A stretch of DNA of 64,000 nucleotides from Paractinoplanes ferrugineus (lineage in GTDB: Bacteria; Actinomycetota; Actinomycetes; Mycobacteriales; Micromonosporaceae): NCBI RefSeq assembly GCF_016862195.1, contig NZ_BOMM01000054.1:1-64000 (forward strand), given 5' to 3'. The position numbers were made by a program, and so were the translations under genes. Shown here in pieces: positions 7,824 to 16,832 of the stretch (its first letter is position 1; the number at the start of each line of letters is the position of its first letter). The notes below the pieces were generated by a model. That model had not been told where the DNA came from, ran no database searches, and saw nothing but the letters and a program-made list of their open reading frames with translations.

Positions 7824-8930
7824 TCATCGACTCTGCGCCACCGCTTCCAGGACGAACTCCAGAAGCGCCTCGTCGCCGTCGCGCCGACCGTACTGCGAGG
7901 CGGCGTGCCCCATCATCGCGAGCCGGTGGCGGTCACGCGCCAACGGGATGATGTGCTGCTCGATCCACTCGGGGGTCAGCTCGGCGTTGTCGACCAATAT
8001 GCCGCCACCGGCCTGCACCACCGGTAGGGCATTTCGCTTCTGTTCCTGGTTGCTGTGCGGGTAGGGCACGTAGACGGCCGGGACGCCGAGCGCGGTCGTC
8101 TCGGCCACGGTGATCGCGCCGCCGCGGCAGAGCATGAGGTCGGCGGCGGCGTAGCCGAGCTGCATGTCCGACAGGTAGGGCACCACCACGTATGGCACCG
8201 GGAGGTCGGTGGGCACGTCGAACGGCTCGTTGCGGCCGCCCTGCACGTGCAGCACCTGGATGCCGGCGTGGGCCAGGCGCTTGGCCGCCGCGGCCACCGC
8301 CAGGTTGATCGTGCGGGCCCCGGAGGAACCGCCGGAGACGAACAGCACCGGCAGGTCGGGCCGCAGGCCGAACTGGTAGAGCGCCTGCGGGCGCAGCGCG
8401 GCCCGGTCGAGGTGGGTGAGCGCGGTGCGCAGCGGCACGCCGACGACCCGGGCGTCGCGCAGCGACTCGGCCGCCTGCGGCTGGTTGGGGAAGCCGACCG
8501 CGATGTTCTTGGTGAACTTCATGCCCATCCGGTTGGCGACGCCCGGCGGCACGTTCACCTCGTGGATGACGATCGGCACGTCCCGGCGCCAGGCCGCGAG
8601 GTAGGCCGGGACCGAGACGTAGCCGCCGAAGCCGACGACGACCTCGGCCTGCACCTCCTCGAGGATCTTGCCGGCCGCGTGCGACGACTTGTACATCCGG
8701 TCCGGGGTGCGCAGCAGGTTCATGTTCACCGAGCGGGGCAGCTGGAAGGCCGGGATGACCCGCAGGTCGTAACCGGCCGCCGGGATCAGCTCGTTCTCCA
8801 TGCCCTTGGGGCTGCCCAGGGTGGTGATCCGCACCTGGGGGAAGTGCCTGGTCACGGCGTCCGCGAAGGCGAGCAGCGGATAGATGTGACCGCCGGTGCC
8901 TCCTCCGGCGAGCACTACTGACCGCAGCAT
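7824..8930 (-). CDS. murG: lipid II synthase MurG (GlcNAc transferase)
   Basis: Peripheral membrane GT28 glycosyltransferase that converts lipid I to lipid II. The N-terminus VVLAGGGTGGHIYPLLAFAD contains the GGTGGH G-loop; a second G-loop is VGFGGYVSVP. The C-terminal UDP-GlcNAc site shows LFVSGGSSGARTIN and the CRGGAITVAETTALGVPAVYVPYP stretch, with NQEQKRNA near the end. I set the start at ATG 8930, which overlaps the ftsW stop by one base (TGATG). This gives 368 residues, the usual size. Longer in-frame starts would run deep into ftsW and add no recognisable sequence. Confidence 0.96.
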   Translation of the reverse strand: MLRSVVLAGGGTGGHIYPLLAFADAVTRHFPQVRITTLGSPKGMENELIPAAGYDLRVIPAFQLPRSVNMNLLRTPDRMYKSSHAAGKILEEVQAEVVVGFGGYVSVPAYLAAWRRDVPIVIHEVNVPPGVANRMGMKFTKNIAVGFPNQPQAAESLRDARVVGVPLRTALTHLDRAALRPQALYQFGLRPDLPVLFVSGGSSGARTINLAVAAAAKRLAHAGIQVLHVQGGRNEPFDVPTDLPVPYVVVPYLSDMQLGYAAADLMLCRGGAITVAETTALGVPAVYVPYPHSNQEQKRNALPVVQAGGGILVDNAELTPEWIEQHIIPLARDRHRLAMMGHAASQYGRRDGDEALLEFVLEAVAQSR

Positions 8931-10318
8931 CACCGTCTCCTTCCGACCCCGCTGCCGGCCGTCGCCCGGCCATCCTTCGGGGCCGGCTGCCGGTGCGGGG
9001 GGAGCGGCGGCAGCGGGGCCCATAGTAGGCGTACCCATCTCGACGGCGGACGGGCGTTCAGGGCCTTGGCCGCGTCGGGCTCGGCCCGGGCGAACGAGGC
9101 GAGCATGCCGATCGCCGCGAGGATCACCACGAGGGCACTGCCACCAGCGGAGATGAACGGCAGCGGAAGGCCGGTGATGGGCAGCATGCCGGTCACCCCG
9201 CCGATGTTGATCACGGCCTGGGCGACCAGCCAGGTGGTGATCGCGGTGGCCGCGAGGCGGCGGAACGGGTCCTGCGAGCGGCGGGCGATCCGGAAACCGG
9301 TGTAGGCGAGCACCGAGAACAGGGCCAGCACCACCGCGCAGCCGACCACCCCCAGTTCCTCGGCGACCACCCCGAAGATGAAGTCGTTGTCGGCGTGCGG
9401 CAGCCAGTCCCACTTCAGCGCGCCCTTGCCCAGCCCGACCCCGAACCAGCCGCCCTCGAAGATCGCCGAGCGGGCCTGGATGAGCTGGTAGCAGGGGCCG
9501 TTGAGGTCGCAGTTCTCGATCGGCTGGAGGAAGTTGGTCAGGCGGGCCAGCCGGTAGTTGTCGGCGTCGGCCGAGCCGGAACCGGCACCGCCGGAGGCGG
9601 CGGCGATGAGCAGACCGACACCCGCCAGGCCGAGTACGCCCAGGGCGGCGAACACCCGCAACCGGATCCCGGCCGCCCACAGCAGGCCGACGATCAGGGC
9701 CAGCAGCACCAGCATGGTGCCCAGGTCGTTGTAGCCGACCAGCACGAACAACAGGCCGATCACCGGGAACAACGGGCGGGACAGCTCCCGCCAGTGGCCC
9801 AGCGCCGGGCCCTTGCGGGCGATCAGGTCGGCACCCCACAGCACCATGCCGAGCTTGGCCAGTTCGGCCGGCTGCAGGACGATCGGGCCCAGGTAGAGCC
9901 AGAGCAGTTCGGCGTGGACCGGGCCGAGCCGGGGCTTGTCGAGCACCCCGACCGAGGCCAGCGCGCCGAGCAGGTCGAGGATGCCGAGCAGCACGACCGC
10001 GGTGCCGAGGACGTACTTGCCGACGTCGCGCAACGTGCTGGTGGGCAACCGCTGGCAGACCCAGAACGCGAGGAAGCCGAGGACCGCGTACATCGCCTGG
10101 TGGGTGACGGCGGTGAAGGCGTTGCCGTTCTTCGCGTACGCCTGCACGCTGGTCGCCGAGAACACCATGGTGAGCCCGATCAGCAGCAGCAGGCCGGAGC
10201 TAGCGATCAGCAGGTAGTACGAGGAGAGCGGCCGGGCGAGCAGCCCGTGCACCGCGGGCAGCAGCTGCCGGCTCAAGGACGGGCGTGCCGTCTGTGTTCG
10301 GTCGTCCGCCATGGACAC
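8930..10318 (-). CDS. ftsW: septal peptidoglycan glycosyltransferase FtsW
   Basis: SEDS-family membrane glycosyltransferase that polymerises lipid II at the septum with FtsI. There are about ten hydrophobic segments. The SEDS signature region near the C-terminus is INIGGVTGMLPITGLPLPFI, followed by SAGGSALVVILAAIG. A large extracytoplasmic loop (about residues 250-300) with two Cys (ENCDLNGPCYQL) matches actinobacterial FtsW. The start is GTG 10318 with GGAG 8 bases upstream; ATG 10312 is an alternative. In most actinobacteria murD precedes ftsW; here mraY does, across a 60-bp gap with a hairpin. Confidence 0.95.
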   Translation of the reverse strand: MSMADDRTQTARPSLSRQLLPAVHGLLARPLSSYYLLIASSGLLLLIGLTMVFSATSVQAYAKNGNAFTAVTHQAMYAVLGFLAFWVCQRLPTSTLRDVGKYVLGTAVVLLGILDLLGALASVGVLDKPRLGPVHAELLWLYLGPIVLQPAELAKLGMVLWGADLIARKGPALGHWRELSRPLFPVIGLLFVLVGYNDLGTMLVLLALIVGLLWAAGIRLRVFAALGVLGLAGVGLLIAAASGGAGSGSADADNYRLARLTNFLQPIENCDLNGPCYQLIQARSAIFEGGWFGVGLGKGALKWDWLPHADNDFIFGVVAEELGVVGCAVVLALFSVLAYTGFRIARRSQDPFRRLAATAITTWLVAQAVINIGGVTGMLPITGLPLPFISAGGSALVVILAAIGMLASFARAEPDAAKALNARPPSRWVRLLWAPLPPLPPHRQPAPKDGRATAGSGVGRRR

Positions 10319-10326
10319 ATCATCTG

Positions 10327-10372
10327 CTCCGCGACACGCGAGTCCCCGTCATGACTGTGGCGTGTCGCGGAG
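10327..10372. other. perfect 13-bp inverted repeat between mraY and ftsW
   Basis: CTCCGCGACACGC (10327-10339) and GCGTGTCGCGGAG (10360-10372) form a perfect 13-bp stem with a 20-base loop. It fills most of the 60-bp gap where murD normally lies. No U-run follows on the minus strand, so this is not a classic intrinsic terminator; it could be a processing site, an attenuator or a deletion scar. Confidence 0.85.
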
Positions 10373-10378
10373 AGATCT

Positions 10379-11482
10379 CTATCCCATTACCGTCAGGAAG
10401 TCGGAATAGAACAGTCCCAGCCCGATCGCCACGCAGATGCCGGAGACGATCCAGAACCGGACCACGATGTTGACCTCGCTCCAGCCGGCCAACTCGAAGT
10501 GGTGGTGCAACGGCACCATCCGGAAGACACGCCGGCCGGTGGTCCGGAACGACACGATCTGGATCACCCAGGTCACCGTGATGATGACGAAGAGCCCGCC
10601 GATGATGATCGCCAGCAGCGTGGTGCGGGTCGCCACCGCGAGGCCGCCGATCAGGCCGCCGAGCCCGAGCGAGCCCGCGTCACCCATGAAGATCCGCGCC
10701 GGGGACGTGTTCCACCACAGGAAGCCCACACAGGCGGCGGCCGCCGCGGCCGCGATCATCGAGATCTCCAGCGGATCGCGCACCTGGTAGCAGTAGTCGT
10801 TGACCCGGGCGTAGTCGGTGTCGGCGCACCAGTGGCGGTACTGCCAGAAGCCGATCAGCGCGTACGCGCCGAGCACCAGGATCGACGCGCCGGTGGCGAG
10901 GCCGTCGAGGCCGTCGGTGAGGTTCACGCCGTTCGACATGGCCGTGACGACGAAGACGAACATCATGACCGAGCCGACCTTGCCGACGTCGAGCCAGTCG
11001 ATGTCGCGGATGAACGAGATGTGCTCGCTCGCCACGGTCTGGCCGTTGGTGCTGGCCACGTAGAGAGCGGCGACCCCGAACCCGCCGCCGACCAGCGCCT
11101 GGCCGAGCAGCTTGCCCTTGGCCGACAGGCCGTCGGAGTTGCGCCGGCGCACCTTCAGGAAGTCGTCGATGAAGCCGACCCCGCCGCAGAAGACGAACAG
11201 GCCGAGCAGGACCAGGGCGGTCATGGTCGGCCCCTCCTGCGCGATCTGCCGTTCGGGCAGCGTGGTCAGCGCCACGTGCCCGGCGACGTACGCGAAGACG
11301 GTCGCCACGATGAACGCGACGCCGCCCATCGTGGGGGTGCCCTTCTTGCCCAGGTGGGAGGCGGGCCCGATGGTCCGGATCGGCTGACCGGCCTTGAGCG
11401 CGGTGAAGACGCGGATCGCCACCGGTGTGCCGAACAGGGAGATGATGAACGCGACCGCGGCCGCGACGATGACTGCCCTCAC
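10379..11482 (-). CDS. mraY: phospho-MurNAc-pentapeptide transferase MraY
   Basis: Polytopic membrane enzyme that transfers phospho-MurNAc-pentapeptide to undecaprenyl phosphate, giving lipid I. The protein has about ten membrane segments. Family motifs include KKGTPTMGG near residue 50, the FIDDFLKVRRRNSDGLSAKGK stretch, SNGVNLTDGLDGLA, and FMGDAGSLGLGGLIGG, with HHHFELAGWSE at the C-terminus. The GTG start overlaps the murF stop (GTGA), so translation is likely coupled. The length of 367 is standard. Confidence 0.97.
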   Translation of the reverse strand: MRAVIVAAAVAFIISLFGTPVAIRVFTALKAGQPIRTIGPASHLGKKGTPTMGGVAFIVATVFAYVAGHVALTTLPERQIAQEGPTMTALVLLGLFVFCGGVGFIDDFLKVRRRNSDGLSAKGKLLGQALVGGGFGVAALYVASTNGQTVASEHISFIRDIDWLDVGKVGSVMMFVFVVTAMSNGVNLTDGLDGLATGASILVLGAYALIGFWQYRHWCADTDYARVNDYCYQVRDPLEISMIAAAAAAACVGFLWWNTSPARIFMGDAGSLGLGGLIGGLAVATRTTLLAIIIGGLFVIITVTWVIQIVSFRTTGRRVFRMVPLHHHFELAGWSEVNIVVRFWIVSGICVAIGLGLFYSDFLTVMG

Positions 11483-12927
11483 GGGCGACCCTCACCCTTC
11501 TGGGGGCTGAACCGACCGAGTCCGCGACTGCGGGGCTCGCTTCGCTCACCGGTCGCACCGGGACGCAGTCCGTCGACCACGTCCCAGGTGCGGTACCTGG
11601 AGCCCTTCACGAGCACGACGTCGCCGGCCCGCAGATCCCCCGTGACGAGGCCGAGGGCGGTGGCCTGGTCCTCGGCGAGGATCGCCGCACCCGTCCAGCC
11701 CTCGATCTCGCTCGCCCCGTCCAGGATCGGACGGGCGTTGTCGGCCACCGCGACGAGCCGGTCGACACCGAGCTCGGCCGCGAGCCGGCCGACCTCCACG
11801 TGCCCGGACACCTCGTGGTCGCCCAGTTCGGCCATGTAGCCGAGCACCGCGATCCGGCGGCCCGGGGCCGCCATCGCCGCGAGCGCGTGCAGCGCCGCCG
11901 CCGTCGAGGACGGGTTGGCGTTGTAGGAGTCGTCGATCACCGTGACACCGTCGGGCCGGGTGAAGACGTCCATCCGGCGCGCCGAGGCGATCCCGACCTC
12001 GCCGAGCGCCCCGGCGACATCATCGAGTTCGCGCCCGAGCGAGAGCGCGACAGCCGCCGCGGCGAGGGTGTTCGCGACCTGATGACGCCCCGCCACCTTG
12101 AGCCGGACCTCGGCCGCGGAACCGTCGAACCGGATGGTGTACGCCGCCCGCCCGCCCGCGTCCACCACGACGTCCGTGGCGCGGACCGTCGCGCGGTCCG
12201 ACTCCCCGGTCGTCCAGAGCTGGGCCGTCGTGCGCGAGGCCATCGCCGCCACCAGCGGATCGTCGGCGTTCAGGACCGCGGTGCCGGCCGGCGTCAGCGC
12301 CTCGACCAGTTCACCCTTGGCCCGCGCGGTTCCCTCGACCGAACCGAACTCGCCGATGTGCGCGGCCCCGACGTTGAGCACCACGCCGACGTCCGGCCGG
12401 GCGATCTCGCACAGGTAGCGGATGTGGCCGACACCTCGCGCGCCCATCTCCAGCACCAGGAACCGGGTCTGCTCGGTCGCCTGCAGCACGGTGTAGGGGA
12501 ACCCGAGCTCGTTGTTGAGCGACCCGGCCGGCGCGATGGTCGGCCCGAGTCCCGCGAGCAACTGCCCGATGTAGTCCTTGGTGGTGGTCTTGCCGGAGGA
12601 CCCGGTGAGGCCGACCACGGTCAGGCCGTCGAGCCGCGCGACGACCTCGCGGGCCAGCGCCGCCAGCGCCGCCAGCGGGTCCTCGACGACCACGCCCGGT
12701 TCGCCGGTGTCGCGGGTGCTCAGCACCGCGGCGGCCCCGGCCGCGACGGCCCGGCCGGCGAACTCGTGGCCGTCGACGTTCTCCCCTTCGAAGGCGACGA
12801 ACAGCCCGCCCGGCCCGATGCGCCGCGAGTCGTACTCGACCGGCCCGGACACGACGACCGACAGCGTCGCGTTGACGAGCCGCCCTCCCGTGATCCCGGC
12901 GATCTCGTCAAGTGTCATGCGGATCAA
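11479..12927 (-). CDS. murF: UDP-MurNAc-tripeptide--D-Ala-D-Ala ligase MurF
   Basis: Cytoplasmic Mur ligase that adds D-Ala-D-Ala to UDP-MurNAc-tripeptide. The ATP loop GLTGSSGKTTTKD lies near residue 110, with the central LVLEMGARGVGHI motif and the C-terminal VIDDSYNANPSS motif of MurF. The most likely start is TTG 12927, because GGGGGG lies 6 bases upstream and TTGA overlaps the murE stop; ATG 12918 is an alternative three codons in. The length is 482. The last 25 residues are a Ser/Arg-rich tail without known function. Confidence 0.95.
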   Translation of the reverse strand: MIRMTLDEIAGITGGRLVNATLSVVVSGPVEYDSRRIGPGGLFVAFEGENVDGHEFAGRAVAAGAAAVLSTRDTGEPGVVVEDPLAALAALAREVVARLDGLTVVGLTGSSGKTTTKDYIGQLLAGLGPTIAPAGSLNNELGFPYTVLQATEQTRFLVLEMGARGVGHIRYLCEIARPDVGVVLNVGAAHIGEFGSVEGTARAKGELVEALTPAGTAVLNADDPLVAAMASRTTAQLWTTGESDRATVRATDVVVDAGGRAAYTIRFDGSAAEVRLKVAGRHQVANTLAAAAVALSLGRELDDVAGALGEVGIASARRMDVFTRPDGVTVIDDSYNANPSSTAAALHALAAMAAPGRRIAVLGYMAELGDHEVSGHVEVGRLAAELGVDRLVAVADNARPILDGASEIEGWTGAAILAEDQATALGLVTGDLRAGDVVLVKGSRYRTWDVVDGLRPGATGERSEPRSRGLGRFSPQKGEGRP

Positions 12928-14441
12928 GAATGTCCCCCCGCAGCGGCGAGCAGCGCCTCGGCCAGCTCGATCCGGTCGTCGAACGGCAGCATCTCCCCGT
13001 TGACCTCCTGACCCCGTTCGTGCCCCTTGCCCAGCAGCGCGATGACGTCACCGGCCCCGGCGAGACGGACCGCCTCGTCGATGGCGGTCCGGCGGCCGGG
13101 CATCTCGATGATCTTCGTGGCCGAGCCGGCCTCCTCGGCGCCCGCCCGCACGGCGGCCCGGATCACGGCCGGGTCCTCGGTGCGCGGGTTGTCGTCGGTG
13201 ACGATCACCAGGTCGGCCCCGCGCGCGGCGGCGGCCCCCATCAGCGGCCGCTTGCCCTTGTCCCGGTCGCCGCCGGCCCCGATCAGGCAGATCACCCGGC
13301 CACCGCGGGCGGTAGCCAGTTCGTGCAGGGCGGTGAGGGCGGCGACGATCGCGTCCGGCTTGTGGGCGTAGTCGACCACGCCGAGCACGTCGCCGGGCGC
13401 CTCGACCCGCTCCAGCCGGCCCGGCACGCCCGGGCAGGCGGCGATGCCGCGGGCGGCGGTCACCGGGTCGATCCCGGCCGCGGTCAGCGCGGCCAGCGCC
13501 AGCAGCGCGTTGGCCACGTTGTGCCGGCCGGGCAGCGACACCCCGGCCTCGACCCGCAGGCCGGCCGGGCCGTGGGCCAGGAACCGCTGCCCGAACGCGG
13601 ACGGCCGCACCGCCGAGGCCCACCAGGTGGCCTCGGTGTCGCCGGCCGCCGAATAACTGATCGTGGCCGGCTTGAACAGCGGCCGCAGCGCCGGGTCGTC
13701 GTGGTTGAGCACCTCGACCCGGCAGCGCCCGTCGAACAGCTTGGCCTTGGCCGCGAAGTAGTCGTCGGCGTCGGTGTGGAAGTCGAGGTGGTCGAGACCG
13801 AAGTTGGTGTAGCCGCCGACGGCGAACCCGATCCCGTTGACCCGGCCGACCGCGAGCGCGTGGCTGGAGACCTCCATGACCACGGCGGTCACGTCCTTCT
13901 CCGCCGCCGCGGCCAGGATCGCCTGCAGGTCGGTCGCCTCCGGGGTGGTGCGCACGCTGGGCACCACCAGGTCGCCGAGACGCGTCTCGACGGTGCCGAC
14001 CAGGCCGGTGGTCAGGCCGGCGGCGCGCAGCCCGGACTCGACGAGATAGGCCGTGGAGGTCTTGCCCGCCGTACCCGTGATGCCGATCATCAGCAGCCGG
14101 GCCGAGGGATCGCCGTAGACCGCCGCGGAAGCGGCGCCGAGCGCCGCCCGCGGGTCGTCGGTCACCAGGACCGGCAGGCCGGTCGCGAGCGCCGCGTCGC
14201 GGCCCGCGGCGTCGGTGAGGACCGCCACCGCCCCCGCCGCCGCGGCGTCCGCCGCGAACTCCGCGCCGTGCCGGTTCGCACCGGCCAGCGCCGCGTAAAG
14301 ATCACCTTGAAGCACCTCGCGACTGCTGTGCGTGATGCCGGTGACCTCGATGTCTTCACCGCTGAGCGAGGCCGGCAGAAGTGCCGCCAGGCGCGTCAGC
14401 CGCAGCGGTGCGACTGTCTCGGGACGTGGAACTGCGGGCAC
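12924..14441 (-). CDS. murE: UDP-MurNAc-L-Ala-D-Glu--meso-DAP ligase MurE
   Basis: Cytoplasmic Mur ligase that adds the third amino acid of the stem peptide. The ATP loop GTAGKTS is at about residues 123-129. The specificity motif DNPR at about residues 417-420 indicates meso-diaminopimelate, consistent with an actinobacterial A1-gamma wall. The C-terminal LLGKGHERGQEV motif is also present. The length is 505. The start is GTG 14441 with a weak upstream AGGG. It follows ftsI by 49 bp and overlaps murF by four bases. Confidence 0.96.
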   Translation of the reverse strand: MPAVPRPETVAPLRLTRLAALLPASLSGEDIEVTGITHSSREVLQGDLYAALAGANRHGAEFAADAAAAGAVAVLTDAAGRDAALATGLPVLVTDDPRAALGAASAAVYGDPSARLLMIGITGTAGKTSTAYLVESGLRAAGLTTGLVGTVETRLGDLVVPSVRTTPEATDLQAILAAAAEKDVTAVVMEVSSHALAVGRVNGIGFAVGGYTNFGLDHLDFHTDADDYFAAKAKLFDGRCRVEVLNHDDPALRPLFKPATISYSAAGDTEATWWASAVRPSAFGQRFLAHGPAGLRVEAGVSLPGRHNVANALLALAALTAAGIDPVTAARGIAACPGVPGRLERVEAPGDVLGVVDYAHKPDAIVAALTALHELATARGGRVICLIGAGGDRDKGKRPLMGAAAARGADLVIVTDDNPRTEDPAVIRAAVRAGAEEAGSATKIIEMPGRRTAIDEAVRLAGAGDVIALLGKGHERGQEVNGEMLPFDDRIELAEALLAAAGGHS

Positions 14442-14490
14442 GGCGTCAGACCCTACCCCGTAGTCCGTGGCACACGAAAAACGCCACGGG

Positions 14491-16827
14491 CTACGGATGG
14501 ATACGGAATTTCGGAGGCTTCGTCACCGACGGTGGCACCTGGTAGTGGAGCAGGGCAAACGACATCATCTTGCTGAACGCCGGGGCGGCCACGTCACCAC
14601 CGGTGCCGTGCTGGACCTCGGCCGAGACGGCGATCACGAACCGCGGGTTCTCGGCCGGCGCCATGCCGATGAACGACCCGTAGTTGCTGCTCGTGTACTG
14701 ACCGTCGATGAGACGCTTGCCGGTGCCGGTCTTACCCGCCACCCGGTAGCCGGCGACGGCCGCCTGGGTGCCGGTGGCGTCCTTGGTGTCGACCACGGCC
14801 TCCATCATGGTGCGCAGCTCGGCGGCCACGTTCGGGTCGAGGACCTTGTGCGTCGCCGGGGCGGCGGCCGGGGTGACCTTGCCGCCCTTGCCCGAGATCA
14901 TCGCCTCGACCAGGTGCGGCTGCACGTAGACGCCGTCGTTGGCGATCGCCGAGTAGCCGGCCGCCATCTGGATCAGCGTGGCGTCCACACTCATCCCGAT
15001 CGGCACCGAGCCGGACGCCGAACCGCTCCACTCGTCCGGCGTGAGGATCTTGCCGGGCGCCTCGAACAGCACACCCTCGTCGGTGGACTTGCCCAGCCCG
15101 AACTTCTGCTGGTAGTCGTACACCTTCTGCTTGCCGAGCTTGTCGGCGATCAGGATGGTGCCCACGTTGGACGACAGCGCGAGGATCCCCGGGATCGTCA
15201 TCTTGGTGCCCTTGGGCTGGACGTGGCTGTCCTGGAACCGGTAGCCACCACGTTCCAGCGCCGGCCCCACCGTCACCGACGAGTCCGGCGTGATCAGCCC
15301 CTCCTGCAGGGCCGCGCCGATCATGAACGCCTTGTGCACCGAACCCGGGTCGGCGACGATCGCGCTGGGCACGTCCTCCCGGTCGGTCGGCGAGTAGTCC
15401 TCGGCCTTCGCCGCGTTGTACGTCGGGCAGCTGGCCTGGGCGAGCACCTCACCGGTCTTGACGTCGAGCACCACCGCGCCGGCGATGCTCGCCTTCCACG
15501 ACGTGGCCTGCTCGCAGAGGATGCGCTGCACCTCGTACTGCAGGTCGGCGTCGATGGTGAGCTGCACCGACGTGCCCGGCTGCGGCTCCACGTACTTCTG
15601 GTAACCGCCCGGGATCGGCTTGTTCAGGTCGCCCTTGCCGATCTCGAACTCCTGCTTGCCGGCGGTGCCGCGCAGCAGCGAGTCGTAGCGCGCCTCCAGG
15701 CCCTCCAGGCCCGAGTTGTCGGCGCCGGTGAAGCCGATCAGGTTGGCCGCCAGGTCGGCGCCCGGCACGTCCCGCCGCTCGTCCTGCTTGACCACGATGC
15801 CGCTGAGGTCCATCGCGGCGATCTTCTCGCCGATCGAGATGTCGACACCCTGCGCCAGGAACTCGAAGCGGGACTGGCCACCACCCGGCCGGGTGTGCTT
15901 GGTCATCTTCGGGATCAGCTTCGACTGCGGCACGCCGAGCAGCGGCGACAGGATCGCCGCGGTCTTCGCCGGGTCCTTGACCAGCACCGGGTCGGCGCCC
16001 ACGTAACGGGCCTCGACGCTGTGCGCGAGCACGGTGCCGTCCCGGTCGAGGATGCTGCCGCGCGGCGCGGGCAGCGTGACCTCGGTGATCCGCTGCTCGC
16101 GCAGCTTGATCAGCCGCGCCGCGTCGCCCGGCGACGAGGCCACCTGCAGCACGACCAGGCGCACGCCGATCATCACGAACAGGGAGAGCGCGAGCACGGT
16201 GCCGAGCCGCAGGCGGCGTACCGGATTGGCGAGCTTCGGCGGCTCGGCGGCCACCGCACGCACGGCGCGGCTCACCCCGGGCGTTTTTTTCGTACGGGCT
16301 TGTTTGGTACGCACGGACAGGGGCGTCCGCGGCGACCGCGCCGGTTTGGCCGGTCCCGCCGCCCGCGACCGCTCACCACCGCGGGTCGTGGTCCGCTCGC
16401 GCCGCTGCCGAAGCTCGTCGCGCTCCTCGGCCTCCGGCCGGCGGGCCCGCGGCGGCTCCCTGCGGGCCGGTTCCTTGCGAGCCGGCTCCTTGCCGGTGGG
16501 CTCCTTCGTGCGCGGCTCGTCCTTGGGCTCGGCCGGCTCGACGGTGGGCCGGCGCCCCCGCTGCGGGCGACCGCCGTCCAGCACCTGCAGAGCCGGCCGG
16601 AACGGGTCGGTGTTACGGCCCGCCCGCGGTGAGCGGGTGCGCTGGTCGCGCTCGGCCATGGTGCGCCCGCGCGGGGTGTACGCCCGCGCGTCGCCGATGC
16701 CGAAGCCGCGGCCCCGGGCCTTCTCCCCGGTCTCCTCCGGGCCGGTGTCCCCGGCCGGAAGGTCACGAGACGTACCGCGCCGGGGCTGGTTGCCCCGGCG
16801 CGGTGTGTCGTCCTCTCGCGGCGACAT
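14491..16827 (-). CDS. ftsI: septal transpeptidase FtsI (PBP3) with long N-terminal extension
   Basis: Class B penicillin-binding protein that cross-links septal peptidoglycan with FtsW. The catalytic triad motifs are intact: SVHK (about residues 496-499), SSN (552-554) and KTG (699-701). A PBP dimerisation domain precedes them. A single membrane segment lies at about 208-230, so the first 200 residues are cytoplasmic. This segment is unusually long and consists of Arg/Pro/Glu-rich sequence with repeats such as KEPARKEPARREP. At 778 residues the protein is over 100 residues longer than most homologues because of it. An internal Met at about residue 57 could give a shorter form; I keep the ATG at 16827 because it is 5 bases after the upstream gene's stop. 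Confidence 0.93.
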   Translation of the reverse strand: MSPREDDTPRRGNQPRRGTSRDLPAGDTGPEETGEKARGRGFGIGDARAYTPRGRTMAERDQRTRSPRAGRNTDPFRPALQVLDGGRPQRGRRPTVEPAEPKDEPRTKEPTGKEPARKEPARREPPRARRPEAEERDELRQRRERTTTRGGERSRAAGPAKPARSPRTPLSVRTKQARTKKTPGVSRAVRAVAAEPPKLANPVRRLRLGTVLALSLFVMIGVRLVVLQVASSPGDAARLIKLREQRITEVTLPAPRGSILDRDGTVLAHSVEARYVGADPVLVKDPAKTAAILSPLLGVPQSKLIPKMTKHTRPGGGQSRFEFLAQGVDISIGEKIAAMDLSGIVVKQDERRDVPGADLAANLIGFTGADNSGLEGLEARYDSLLRGTAGKQEFEIGKGDLNKPIPGGYQKYVEPQPGTSVQLTIDADLQYEVQRILCEQATSWKASIAGAVVLDVKTGEVLAQASCPTYNAAKAEDYSPTDREDVPSAIVADPGSVHKAFMIGAALQEGLITPDSSVTVGPALERGGYRFQDSHVQPKGTKMTIPGILALSSNVGTILIADKLGKQKVYDYQQKFGLGKSTDEGVLFEAPGKILTPDEWSGSASGSVPIGMSVDATLIQMAAGYSAIANDGVYVQPHLVEAMISGKGGKVTPAAAPATHKVLDPNVAAELRTMMEAVVDTKDATGTQAAVAGYRVAGKTGTGKRLIDGQYTSSNYGSFIGMAPAENPRFVIAVSAEVQHGTGGDVAAPAFSKMMSFALLHYQVPPSVTKPPKFRIHP

Positions 16828-16832
16828 GTGGC

